A DNA stretch of 64,000 bases. Origin: Cristatella mucedo. Lineage: Eukaryota; Bryozoa; Phylactolaemata; Cristatellidae. A model generated the notes under the pieces. It was not told the DNA's origin and did no database searches. It saw only the letters and a list, made by a program, of their open reading frames with translations. Where the stretch lies: positions 731,001 through 795,000 of the forward strand of contig WPIO01000147.1 in NCBI GenBank assembly GCA_009760855.2, written 5' to 3'. Made by a program: the position numbers and the translations under genes. Below, one piece after another: positions 1 through 10,910 of the stretch (position 1 is the first letter of the stretch; each line of letters begins with the position of its first letter).

Positions 1-1539
1 AAACAGCGATCGTTGGCTGATTGAGTCAACGATTTCCAGAGGGATGCGTTGCGGTCGGCAAATAGGGCTGCTACAGAAATCACGATCTTGCGTTTAACGT
101 CAAGCTCTCGCATGATCGTCTAGCTGATATGCTAATGGGCATGGAAAGTATCCGTCAACGAAGCAAGAGCAGCACTCGCTCGCTCGCTCACAGAAGAAGA
201 CCCGAGTGCTTGTACGCCTTGTTAGCGATTTTCAGGGCTTAAGAAACCAATGATTCGATAACTTATCATGTCATTGTGCATGAGCACATTTGAGAGTAAC
301 CAAGAAATTCGCTGGTCTTGTGGCCGATGGTCTGACGCGACGGTTGCATCTTTGGAATGTCCGCCTAGACCCCAACCAGATTTGAACTCTACCTCGGACA
401 AGACATCATATTTTTCCACTATGGTGCTGATGCTTCTTTTATTTCTAGAATTTAAAGGGAACGCCGAGCGGAAAGCACAGGAGAACATGTACAGTCTATA
501 TGTTTAAGCGAGTCTTGTGCTCACGGTCTTCTTTTCACGTAGGGAAGCGCTTGAATGAATCATGAAAGTTGACATAAGCATTCGGACTGTACCATTGGCC
601 AAGCTTTGAGATTGTTCTTTTAGTTTTAAACAAACGAGACAGAGTGATCGAGTTTTTATGGCTTGGATCAAAATCGAAGTAAGCATGTAGCCTGGCAAAT
701 AGTGAAAGTATTCATAGTGAGAGTATTTCATATATAAAGATCACTTGACATCTGGGAACGACATCAGTTGCGAAAGCAAGAAACTTGGAAATGGCTTTAT
801 TACAGTTCATTAAGGTTTTGAAAGGGATCGAGCAACAGCTATTCCTGCATGCTCTTGAAAGCCAATATCGTGTAGTTGATGACCTCTCCACAGACTGCTG
901 TGAAAACCGAATATAAATGTAAATGTGTACAGTGGGAACTTGGCTATATATATAATAACCACTCAATTCGCTGTCAAGCACAAAGCAGCTGACAGCCAAT
1001 CATGTGCAAACACATATGGGTGCAACTGGATGAAACAAACCTAAGGAGGATTTTTTTGCGGGAAACTTCGCAAACGACACTCAAAGCTTGGCTGGGAAAT
1101 CGGCTATTGGGGTGGATTGCAGTTCGCCCATAGCCATGAGTTTTCCTAGCGGCTCTAAACCTTGACCTTAATGATCGGTCAAGAAGTTCCCGGGAAGTTT
1201 CACGTCATTTTACGTATTTATCATAAAAATTCAGCTAGACAAGAACAGATGTATTTCCAAATGCGCCCAATTTACTTCATACGAGTGAGTACTAAAATAC
1301 CAGAGATCATTCAGAAGCATCTTTATTTTAGCTATTCCATTGATAAGGAAATAATTAAAATCCTTATTGGCTAGGCCGATAAGTTTTCAGCCTTCTTCAT
1401 TAAAACATCTCACATATTCACGCCTCCATAAAGCCACTTCCGACTAAAGAATTGTTGAGCCTCAACCTGTAACCTTCATGAAGAGATTTTCCTAGGTTTC
1501 TGCATGCGATGTAGCTACCTTAACAAAGTATAGTCAAAG
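1..1539. other. No gene or repeat recognised
   Basis: Moderately AT-rich single-copy-looking sequence. Short ORFs on both strands are at chance length. A copy of a short dispersed motif (AAAGCCAC..CGACTAA) lies near 1422-1440. Confidence 0.5.
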
Positions 1540-1909
1540 AAGTTCATCTTCTGAAAACCCTCTATCACCCCCTCTGTGGTCTTCACTGGCAAGCAAACTT
1601 AGTAAAGCCATAACTGAGATTTGAAATGCTTCTCTGGATAACGGGATCGTACCCAAATTCGTCAAATTGGCCATAGTTCAACTGATACTTCAGAAGCCTG
1701 GTTTAGATTCAGAGATCCTAGCAAACTATCACCGAGTTTCCCTTCTTTATTTACTGTTGAATACTCTTGAAATAATTGTCGCTAAGCAGCTTTTAGCCTA
1801 TATCGAATAGATTAAATTGTCGGAAAAACTGCAGTCGGGATTCAAGCGACACCATACCACTGAAACTGCACTCCTCCGTGTAATCAATGATATTCTACGC
1901 AGCAACGAT

Positions 1910-2184
1910 AATAATAATAATAATGCACTTGATAAAGCGCCCTCAGAGAACTTAATCTCTTTCTAGGCGCTTTACATTTGCTGCAAAGGGACGTGCAATT
2001 TAATGGTAAGTAAAATCATGCTTGAAAAACAAACAAAATGAATAATATGGTTAGGGGTGACATGCACCGGGTCAGCATGCATAAGCACATGAAGGACGAA
2101 TCACAGGGACCCACTAAATGCTGCCCTAAATAGGTTTGTTTTTAAGTTCCTTTTAAATGTGGTCAGGTCAGGGGATGTTCTGAC
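1910..2184 (-). mobile_element. 5'-truncated L2 3' end nested inside another L2
   Basis: A 275-bp minus-strand L2 tail with (AAT)n at its 3' end (1910 side) sits inside the RT of the plus-strand element. It is flanked by GCAACGAT at 1902-1909 and again at 2185-2192, a perfect 8-bp target-site duplication. Removing it restores the host RT frame (INDILRSND then GGNVAALVLLDLSAAFD). It carries the terminal stem-loop AAAGCGCC (1934-1941)/GGCGCTTT (1966-1973). Confidence 0.85.
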
Positions 2185-2592
2185 GCAACGATGGCGGGAA
2201 TGTCGCAGCCCTAGTCCTGCTGGATCTGTCAGCTGCTTTCGACACTATTGGACATGATATCCTACTTGAACCATTGAGATTAAGGATTGATCTGAAAGAG
2301 GAAGCATTGGTGCGGTTCAAATTGTACTTGTCCGATCGCGCTTAATCCGCGTCGCGTATGGGTTTGGTCTTATCCACCTAACCAGTCACCTTCGGAGTCG
2401 CTCGAGAGTCCGTCTTTGGTCCTTTGCTGTTCTCCATTTATACTGAACTTGTGGTAAAAGTGATTCGAGCCCATGGAAGCGGATATCACGTTTGCACTGA
2501 CGGTACTCAGCTGTATTTGTCGTTTAAGCCATTGGATTCTGCTGCAGTGACTGATAAGCTGAATGCCTGCCTTGCAGACATTCGATCCGTGG

Positions 2593-2630
2593 CCACGTGA
2601 CTAGAAGACTTTCCTCTTCTAGTCACGTGG
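2593..2630. repeat. Perfect 16-bp inverted repeat, 6-nt loop
   Basis: Arms 2593-2608 and 2615-2630 are exact reverse complements (CCACGTGACTAGAAGA) around loop CTTTCC. It lies within the L2 remnant where the family normally encodes the segment after YADD, so it looks like a local fold-back duplication in this copy. Confidence 0.85.
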
Positions 2631-3250
2631 TGCTATTGCACGACCGTTGCCGTCTGCTCGGAAATTAGGTGTCCTCTTTGACAGCTGTCTAAATTTTGAA
2701 CAATTTGTTAAGAAGACTGCCTCTATAGATAGCCATCACGTCCGATCCCTATCTAAGATTAGGGACTCTATACCGCGGTGGCATGCAAACAATTTAACTA
2801 GCTCCCTGATTCTGCCTCGGCTAGGTTGTTGCAATTCCCTTTTGGCTGGGATGCCGAAAAAGCCAGCGGGCCGCTGTAGCTGTAGCGATGAACAAGGCTG
2901 TAGGGCTAGTTAAAAAATCCCAGAGGTTTGACCACGTGTCTCCTTTCTGAAAGAGCTTGGATGGCTTGCAGTTGTTCGACGGATACAAAGTCAAGTTCTT
3001 ACGTTGACCCACAAGGCCTGCCACGGCTTCGTTCCATCGTACCTTGCGAAACTGCTGCACCAGTTTCAGCCTCTTGGTACCCGCAGGTCCTGTGTAGACA
3101 ATAGATTAGCCACTCCAGTCCTCCACCTTAAGATGCGGTGGCAAGTTTGCAAGTAGGAGCATAACGACTGAAATGTTGAAATTCCTGGGCAACCTTCTGC
3201 GGCAGCTTGTACGGGTAGGTCGTTGCCGCTTCATTGTAGATACAGCGAGT

Positions 3251-4090
3251 TCATGAAGGTACGTGTTTCGGTAATTTCGGATTTCGGCAATTAGCCGGAA
3301 GCAAGAAAGGTCTTCTTCACTTGCGCCTAACTTGGATGTGAAAATCTGGAGGCTGCCTTCCTGAATGTCTCTTTTAACTCCTTCCGTGTCCTAACGAAAG
3401 GCAGCAAAAACTAACTCCTACTTTAACTCATGCGAAGGCATCAAACCCTGAAGCGCCTCGCGCAGGCTTCTCCAGTCACCACTAGCAATATGGTAAGCTC
3501 CACCCACCAAAGATAAAATCCGAATCGTTGATTTTTCGGAGGCGCGCTCCAGTTCCATCTAGAAAAAGTTCGCGAAACCCACTTTGTCTTATTCCGAGCT
3601 CTGCGCCGCGCCAGCGCCTAAGCCTGGAGGCCTCGTTAGACCGCGCATTTGCAATGAGACGAACTGCCCCATTTGATGAGTTGACGCTTGAGAGTTCAAT
3701 CTAAAAAAAAAAAAGAAAATTCTCAGCGTCCTCATTCCAGAGAGAAAGAATGCTTCGAAGCCACGCCTCCGACGGCGTGCCGCTCCTCCGAGCCGACGGC
3801 GTGCCACCGCCGCCGCTCCCTCCGAAGTATTGGACTCGTTGTCTGGTTTCTATAGCGCCCAAGGAGAGCGCCTGCTGGGAGCGCATATTGGGCATATTGT
3901 AAGGGAAGAGCGCGAAGGAGAGAGAGCCCGAAGTTTTGAGCGCGAAGCCAGCGCCGTCCAGCGGGTGCTGCTGCGCTAGACTGGCTTCGACGGCCTTTAT
4001 TTTTTTATTTTTATTATTTTATTATTTTATTATTTTATTATTATTCTTATTTTATTTATTTTATTCGACGGCCTCTATTTCTCCACGACC
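3251..4090. other. Intergenic, rising GC, short A/T homopolymers
   Basis: No gene recognised. Contains an A-run near 3702-3718 and an ATTTT/ATT-rich tract at 4001-4063 just before the GC island. Confidence 0.4.
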
Positions 4091-4729
4091 TTGAACGACA
4101 GTGTCGCTCACAAGAGACGCGAGCGCGCCGCCCACTGTGAAGCGGCTGAAAATGTGCCCACCGATCGCCGCCCGTCGAGCCCAGATACGAGGTCGCCAGC
4201 CATCCCGGCAAGCGACGCCTCGAGCGGTGGCGGCGGCGGCGCCGAACGCTCGCCGCCACCGCCCCTCTTTGGCGAGAGCGGCTCCGCCAGCTCCCCGAGG
4301 AGCTGGCGGAGCCGCTCTCGCCAAGCTATTTGGCCGCGCTCCGGAAACCTAGCAGCCGCCAAGAACGGGGGAGGGGCGGGCCAGCTGCTGGCCATCTGGT
4401 GGGTAAAGGCGGACCTCTCGCGCCCCTTCAGGGTCGCCTATGGGCGCCGAAGCGGCCCCTCCTTCCTCCCCAGCTCCCTGCCGGCGAGCCTGCTCGGCGG
4501 AGCGAACGTCGCTGGCGACGAAAGTGGAAATGAAGGCGCAGAAGTGCAGCTGGTAGGTAGGAGAACAAGCGACAGGGAGATTGGCGGATTGAGTTTCCAT
4601 GCTAGCAGGGCCAATTGCCACCAAGCAAGCGCCAGGCGACTGGCTCGCAGCTTCATCCGGTCGGGCTCTGCATCGAGTTACTCTGCCAGTTGCGGTCAAG
4701 ATGAGCAGGGTAGCCTTAATCGATCCTGA
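4091..4729 (+). other. GC-rich island with 212-codon ORF of doubtful coding status
   Basis: The 3.6-4.95 kb stretch is CpG-rich with Gly/Arg/Ser/Pro-rich open frames in several frames on both strands, as expected from base composition. The longest starts at ATG 4091. None resembles a known protein. A donor-like CTG|GTAGGT lies near 4552. It may be a CpG-island promoter or first exon. The island contains the 26-bp hairpin at 4269-4324. Confidence 0.25.
4269..4324. repeat. Perfect 26-bp hairpin, 4-nt loop, in GC island
   Basis: Left arm 4269-4294 and right arm 4299-4324 are exact reverse complements with loop CCGA (4295-4298). The arms are GC-rich. The stem starts TTGGCGAGAGCGG and closes ...CGCTCTCGCCAA. 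Such a stem could extrude as a cruciform or fold in RNA. It could also be a fold-back copying artefact. Confidence 0.9.
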
Positions 4730-5189
4730 AGTCGCTCGCCACCGACTTCCGAAATGCTCTTTTTACGACCCGACACCGGCAACCCATCTGCCGCTACCTA
4801 CGTCGTTTTGCGTCTACCGTGCCGTCGGCAATTGCATTGGAAAGCAGGCCATCCTGTCCCGATCTGCTGCGGCTCTCGTTGGACGCGGCGGCGGCGGCGG
4901 AGACGCTATTTCGATTGGCTGACTAACTTAGCAAACGGTCGCTCGCGCCTGCATTGGGGATAGTCATCGCGGTAGCAGAATTGAAGAAGAAGTCCGAGAT
5001 TAATACGCCCACAAGCGCTCGCTGTCCTGCCATTCTGCTGCGTATGGATACAAGTTTAGATTGGACGGTTGGAGATGCGCCGTCGGGAGCTGCTCTGCTC
5101 TAGCTCAAGGTCATTTGCGTAGCAGGCCCAAAGCTCAAAATGGGCTCGGTTGGCATGTCTCCCGTAGTGTCTGTACGAAATCTGAGCGT

Positions 5190-5930
5190 TCTTGGACAAA
5201 GTGACCGTTAACCAGACGACCACACTGGCTCCGCAGCCGAGGGTGCCTACTTTCAGCAGAGTAACATTGCAAAATTCGGGCCTGGTAGATAGCAATACCG
5301 CATCGTGGCTGATCTCTACATTTGTGACACCCCGCCTGGACTTCTGTAACTCACTAGTCGCAGATCTTCCGGCCTTTGCAATAAGGCGCTTACAGTTGGT
5401 TTACGCCTCAGCGGCCATGCTTATTTATTGCAAACGTCGCAATTGCTGCATTACACCGATTGTCCTTGACCCGCACTGCATTCCCATCAAGACGTGCGCG
5501 AATCGAGGCAAGGTTCTGCCATTCAGTTTTAGGTCCCTTCATTCTCTAGCACCGGCATACATATCCAAACTGCTTCCCAATTGGGCTAGGCACCCTACCA
5601 CCCACTCATCTGACTCGAGTCGCTAAGCTGCACCGCTAACCAACCTCAAATTCTTTGCGTCTTTCGTTCGAATCCTTCCAAAGCGAAGAACTCAATACAG
5701 ATTGACGTTACGAAACCCCCGACTTGAAGAAATTTAAAAATAAGCTAAAACTCATCTTTTCCGCACAGCGTTTGCTGGGTCCGTATGAAATGTCATTCGT
5801 GGACTTATGCTTGCTGACTAAGCAATTGACATGCTGCCATAACGGCACGCGTAAAGTGCATTGAATGAGATTTCTTCTATTAGGGCACTGCGCGCTAATG
5901 TCTAATTATGATTATTATACTGTCAGAGGG
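5190..5930 (+). mobile_element. L2-type LINE 3' fragment
   Basis: The frame at 5192-5626 shows the L2 C-terminal block: FVTPRLDFCNSLVADLP, AIRRLQLVYASAA and FRSLHSLAPAYISKLLP. The remains of the LKxFKxKLKTHLF segment and the 3' untranslated region run to about 5930. Stops and frameshifts are present. Confidence 0.8.
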
Positions 5931-6154
5931 TTGTAGATGGGTCTGAATTTATTTCCTGCGCTCGCGAGTCGCGAAGGACGCTCAAAGTGGCGCAGACAGA
6001 CGGCAAGGCCGCCAGTCTGAGACAGAGTGACTGAGCGTGAGCACCTTCCTTGCACACAAGTCTCGATTGAGCAGGCAGGTGCGAAGCCAGGAAATCCTCG
6101 ACGCGCGGAGCGTCATTACGAGGGAGGCGCGACGCTCGGCGTAGCGCGGGCCGG

Positions 6155-6255
6155 CCAATTATGCAGCAGGCGGCGGGCGAACTTTAAAAGAACGCGGCGG
6201 CAGCCGCTGAGCCTAGGCTGAGCCGGGCGCTTCGGACCGGCGGAGCGTCAAAGGT
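6155..6255 (+). promoter_or_regulatory. Candidate CpG-island promoter with short first exon
   Basis: Within a CpG-rich island (about 6.0-6.5 kb) there is a CCAAT box (6155-6159), a TATA-like TTTAAAAG 24 bp downstream (6183-6190), and a strong splice donor TCAAAG|GTGAGAG with GT at 6254-6255. The spacing would suit transcription starting near 6215 and a short 5' exon ending at 6253. No downstream coding exon was recognised on the plus strand. Confidence 0.3.
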
Positions 6256-6539
6256 GAGAGTCCGGCAGCTGCTCTGCCACATCAGCGAGCCTGACGGACT
6301 GCCGCTGCCAACAGCTTCGTTCGCCCTGCCACGGGCGTCGGCAAGCGTCGCTCGGCTAGCGCCGAGGCCGGCCAGCCAGGTTGGCCTCGGCGCTGGGCAT
6401 CGCGGTGCTTCCCTCGGCGAGCGAGAGCGCTCCGTCCGTCTAAGAGCGCGTGCGGCGGATTTCACAATTCACCAGCAAGCTTTTCTCCAAATCGTCACTT
6501 TTGATTTTCTCGCTCCACGCCCGGGTCTTTGAGTCCACG

Positions 6540-8039
6540 ACAGTAGAGCTAACAATTCAGCAGTTCCTCGCGACATTTGCATAGTCCTTGCAAGTCGTCC
6601 ACGATGCGCCATGGAATTTCATTGTCACTAATCAGGTGATATGCATAGCTTGAAGCCTATGTGGAGTACTTACTATTCTAATTTCAAAATACATGACGAC
6701 CGAAGGCAATCGTTCGCGGGACTAAGGGCAAAAGTTCCGCCTGAAGCAGGAAACCGTCCGTCTGGATTAGTGGTAATCCACTGCGTTTGACGATTGGACT
6801 GTTGCTCGTTTCTACGAGGCTCGACGCAAAGCAAAAAGCCATGGATTTAAATTTCAATCAATGTTTTCCTTATTATCCTCTGACGGCTTGTTATGCCCAA
6901 TAGCCGGCCTTCGTGCCCGTTCAGCAAGTTATAGAGCCGAGCCGGTGAATAGGCGCACATATTCTGGCACTTCTCTTCGCAGGCAGAGAGGATCAAGGAA
7001 AGCCTACTCGGAATGCCCGTTTAGAGCGCCTTTCTAAGCCTGCTTGTCCCCTGTACAGACAGACAAAGCTGCCCACGCGAGGGGCTTCCGGCAGCTGTCA
7101 ATAGCCTCATCTAGAAATGTCTTTGTAAACAAATAGGGATCCCCGTATGGAGAGGCTGCCGTTGCACTACGATGGCCACCAGCTCTTCGCCGTGCACGTA
7201 AAGTAACTCTAGGTACTTGCTGATGCGAATCTTGAAGCCGATCGCTCACGCGCCACCTGGCGAATCTCCTATTAAGACACAGAAGCCGAGAGAGCTACGC
7301 AGTTTGTGGTATAGCGGCATCGAGTGACGTTTGAGATCACGACACTGCAGAGAATCTTGCCTTAGAGGGAACTCCGTAGAGCAGGTCTTTAACCTCTCTC
7401 TTCCGGCTGGATCTAGGCTAGGCTCTCAGGTCGTGTACGGCCATGCCCAGTCAAGTTCACATACCAACAGTAGTTCTTGCTTATGCAAATGTTAGCCCCC
7501 TCCAGAGCGGACCGAAAGTGCCTCTAGTGGTGCTTCGCAGCCCTACAGGCCCCTTTAACTTAGCCGAGAGACAAAATGGTAGTAGCTCTTCGGAGACCGA
7601 CCGAGCCTGAGTGCCGGAACTAAGAAGCCCGGCGGGCTTCCAATGAGGGCCAAAACAGGGCTTCGAGGTGGGCCGTAGGGGGGGGGGGCGCACTGATTGG
7701 TGAGGCCTGATATGGCGGCTGTCTGTGGGGCGTCGCTTCCAGATCGCCTGGATCGCCTGGTGGTGGAGGCCAGAGCTGCTGTCAGAGCTCCCTGGTAATA
7801 GAAATGGCTGGCAGAGAGCTTCCTACGTAGCTTTGTGCCATCTTCCGACAGGTTTTGCACGCCCGGATACCTGTAGGAAGTCTAGTATGACTCGGTGAAC
7901 GATTAGTAATTAATCGCTCATTGAATTTGAGCTGTGGGCTCTGCTTGGGTGAATTGTCTACTGAATTCAGCTTGCCAAGTCTACTGTCGATCCTTAATCC
8001 TTTTAGCCAATCCTTAATTTTCAAAAGACTTGCAGACTT
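6540..8039. other. No gene recognised
   Basis: Mixed-composition sequence. ORFs at 7034-7249 and 7481-8024 (minus) are at chance length. A C/G homopolymer (GGGGGGGGGG) lies at 7680-7689. Confidence 0.4.
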
Positions 8040-9540
8040 AAGAACGTCTGTTATGGAAGTAATAACAATAGTAATGCATTTGTATAGCGCTCTTAGAGAA
8101 CTGAATCTCTTTCTAAGCCCTTTACAAATGCTGCATAGAAAGCATTACCACATGATTGACAGTAACATCCGGAAGCAGAAGCTCCAGTCTATGCAGGGGT
8201 ATAATAATAGTAATAATAATATTTATAATAATACATTCGATATAGCGCACTCAGATAACTCAATCTCTTGCACTTTAAATTTCTGCAAAGGAAGCACGAT
8301 GGGATATGCACACGAAGCACAAATCGCAGAATCACTAAATGCTGTGACAGGCAGGTGTGCTTAAACCTTCTTTTTAAATGCCGTCGTGTCAGCGGACGTT
8401 GTGGCGTGAGTCGGTAATGAGTTTCAGCCTTTGGGAGGAGTATTCGAACTAAAGGCGAGGTCTCCAAGGTTTTGAGGTTCGTACGAGATGTAGCTAAACG
8501 ATTCGATTCAGGACAGCGGGTTGTTCTTCACCTGGTGAGGGAGTAGCTCCGATTGTTAGGCGGGAGCCGGAGAATGAAGGGACCTATAAGTTAGTGACCG
8601 AACCTTGAAGTCTATACGCTGCTGCAAGAAATCGAGGGAAAACATTCTGGGGGGGGGGTGCTGCCATCGCAGGGATGGACTCCTTGATCTTGTCTATCTT
8701 CTGCACAAAGAAGCTAGAGAAGCGATCGGCTAGATCATCACAGGGATCATCAGGTCAGGAGCTAACCTGGGAGCGGTTGAGGAGATGTTTGATCGTCGAC
8801 ATCAGCATTTTTGGATTGTGCATCTGTGATTCAACAATGCTTTGATAGATGCTAGACTTGGCCTTTGCTAAGATCGATTGGTACAAACTACAGTAGTTCC
8901 TGAATGCCTGTCGATGGACAGTCAGTCCTGATCTTTTGTATGCTTTTTCTAGCTTGCTCTCAGTAGACCTAGCTAGTTTAATGTCTGTGGCAAACTATTG
9001 GCCGTCTGGACGAGGGCACACAGTGCACTTAGTCAGAGATGCAAACTCGTCGAGCGTGTGTGTGGAGTGTCGTGTTGTAGCAATCTACCAATGATGACAG
9101 ATCGGAGAGAGGACTGAGCAGCAGAGGTGAAGCAGATATTCTCGCACGGATAGCATCGATGTCAAGGGTCGTAGGGTTTTGCGATTTACAGGTGATTTTA
9201 GAGGAGGAGGGTCCCCATTGTAGACTGAATGAGATCTGCATGAGGTCAGATAAGCAGGATTTGGGAATAACTGGTGATGACAAAGTGCAGTTGTGTGAGA
9301 AAATTTGGTCGAGTGTGTGACCCTTGAAGTGAGCAGGGCCATGCACATGAGCCGCAAGAGACAATGAGTCAGTCAATGCACGAAATTCAGTGCTGAAGGC
9401 GTCAGATAAATTATCAAAGGGATTGTTGAAATCACCCATAACGGGTAAGCATTGATTTCTCGCACCCAGAATCGAAGTCAGATCAGAGAAATCTGAGATA
9501 AAGGAGGATTTGGTACGGATCTAGGTAATGAATCTGCAGC
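8040..9540 (-). mobile_element. L2-type LINE, internally deleted
   Basis: Read on the minus strand, 9439-9029 encodes the end of the endonuclease domain (MGDFNNPFDNLSDAFSTEF, GHTLDQIFSHN, CLSDLMQISFSL) and then the linker toward the RT. The RT itself is missing, and the element jumps to the family 3' end near 8560-8360. Two consecutive copies of the 3' terminal stem-loop (about 8085-8130 and 8240-8290) show tandem 3' ends at 8060-8370, both with AAT/ATT-rich tails. Confidence 0.8.
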
Positions 9541-10540
9541 ATTCAAGTACCTCCGACTTGACTTTGCACCGCATTAGCGGGTGATGATCAAAGCTTACAT
9601 CTTCGTTGGATCGCAGGTAAAACGTTATTAGAGTGTAACGAATTCACCAAAAAGCTGAGCTGGACGTAGGAAGCGAATATCGCTACCCTTTCGTGGCAGC
9701 GATTCGCGGCTTTCAGGGCTGCAATCACTAGGCTGCAACTATGAGCAGCTGGTTCAAGCTCTCATAACTATGCCAAAATCGAATGCAGAATGTCCCTCAA
9801 AGTCCTTGTCCTCGATGTTCATCTAGACAAATTCAACGAAAAGAGTTGACTTGCTCAGAGAAGCAAGGCAAGCCCTTTCACCAGGATTACTGGACTTTAA
9901 ACGTCGTTACCAGGCACAGTATAACGAAAAAGCGACGGGTAAATATGTTTGGGGGTTTCTTTGAGAAAGCGACTGCAGTTTAGCTTCAAATCAGGAACAT
10001 TTACTCATTCTTTACCTTTTCTTTTTAGTTATTCAGAGTAAATATGCTAATCATATTTTTTTATTCATTTCTTGTTATTTCTAACTAAATGTTAAACGTA
10101 AGATGAGAATTTTTCAGGTTTTGTCATCGGACATGATTATTTTCAACTTAATCGATGTCCTGGTCACAAAAGCAAAGCTTGTGGGGAATAGTGACAATTT
10201 TTTATACTTCTGGGGCATTAGCACTCGGGAAATAACATGCACTTTCCAAGGACAAAAAGAATTATGCTGCACAGTGTAATTTTTGAGTTCCCCTGAAGAA
10301 GAATTTTCTTTTATAGTTAATCAGTGTAAGAAAGTTGGTTTGACATCCAGGAACTACTAAAAACTGCTACAAACAAATTTCATTGTTTATTAGCAACCGT
10401 AACTGACTCGGAGACTTTGAATGGTCAGCACATCTACTATCATCAGCATCGAAGTGATACGCGACACTGTGGGCTTGAAGTACATTCTTCCGGAAGCTGA
10501 ATAGATAGCCATCGGTCTTTGCACCTCACACGTCTCGGCA
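9541..10540. other. AT-rich, nothing recognised
   Basis: No ORF of note, no repeat family recognised. AT-rich from about 10.0 kb. Confidence 0.4.
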
Positions 10541-10724
10541 TAAATAAATAAACCCTAGCTGAATTAACAGCCTCATTTTTTATAGCGACAGAAGAGCCTT
10601 TACGGCTATCACCACCGCTTGCAGTGGCGATACAGAATCGCCCACCGCAGGAATCGAACCCACGACTCCAGGACAGAGGTCGTGAAAGCAACCGCCTTAC
10701 CTAGTGTGCCATCACGGCTCGCCG
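10541..10724 (-). mobile_element. tRNA-derived SINE
   Basis: Full-length copy on the minus strand. The head contains an A-box-like segment (GTGATGGCACACTAGG) and a B box (GGGTTCGATTCC), then the family body and a TAAATAAATAAA tail at 10541. A second, diverged partial copy may follow to about 10870. Confidence 0.8.
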
Positions 10725-10910
10725 CAGGATTCGAGTCCTTACGCCGGCAGTCTGTTATTGCCCTCAGCAAGCGAAGTGATCGCCAATGAAGCTCTTCTGT
10801 CGTTAAATTGTTAAAATGCACCGCGGAGGCTTGTATACAGCAATGCCTCAAGGCCGAGAGAACAGCTTGCGTAACGGTTTGAGTCCTAGCCGACGCGTGA
10901 AAAATACCGG

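Larger units (their letters stand above)
1540..3250 (+). mobile_element. L2/CR1-type LINE fragment (reverse transcriptase), interrupted
   Basis: Decayed ORF2 in the plus direction. The RT fingers region includes SGFKRHHTTETALLRVINDI. After an insertion the frame resumes with LVLLDLSAAFDT (RT motif with catalytic Asp), then a degraded YADD block (HVCTDGTQLY). From 2647 it continues with the conserved C-terminal region (KLGVLFDSCLNF, LPRLGCCNSLL) and, near 2945-3160, LTLTHKACHGFVPSYL and LLHQFQPLG. Multiple stops and frameshifts make it a dead copy. The YADD aspartate has become Gly. Confidence 0.85.
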
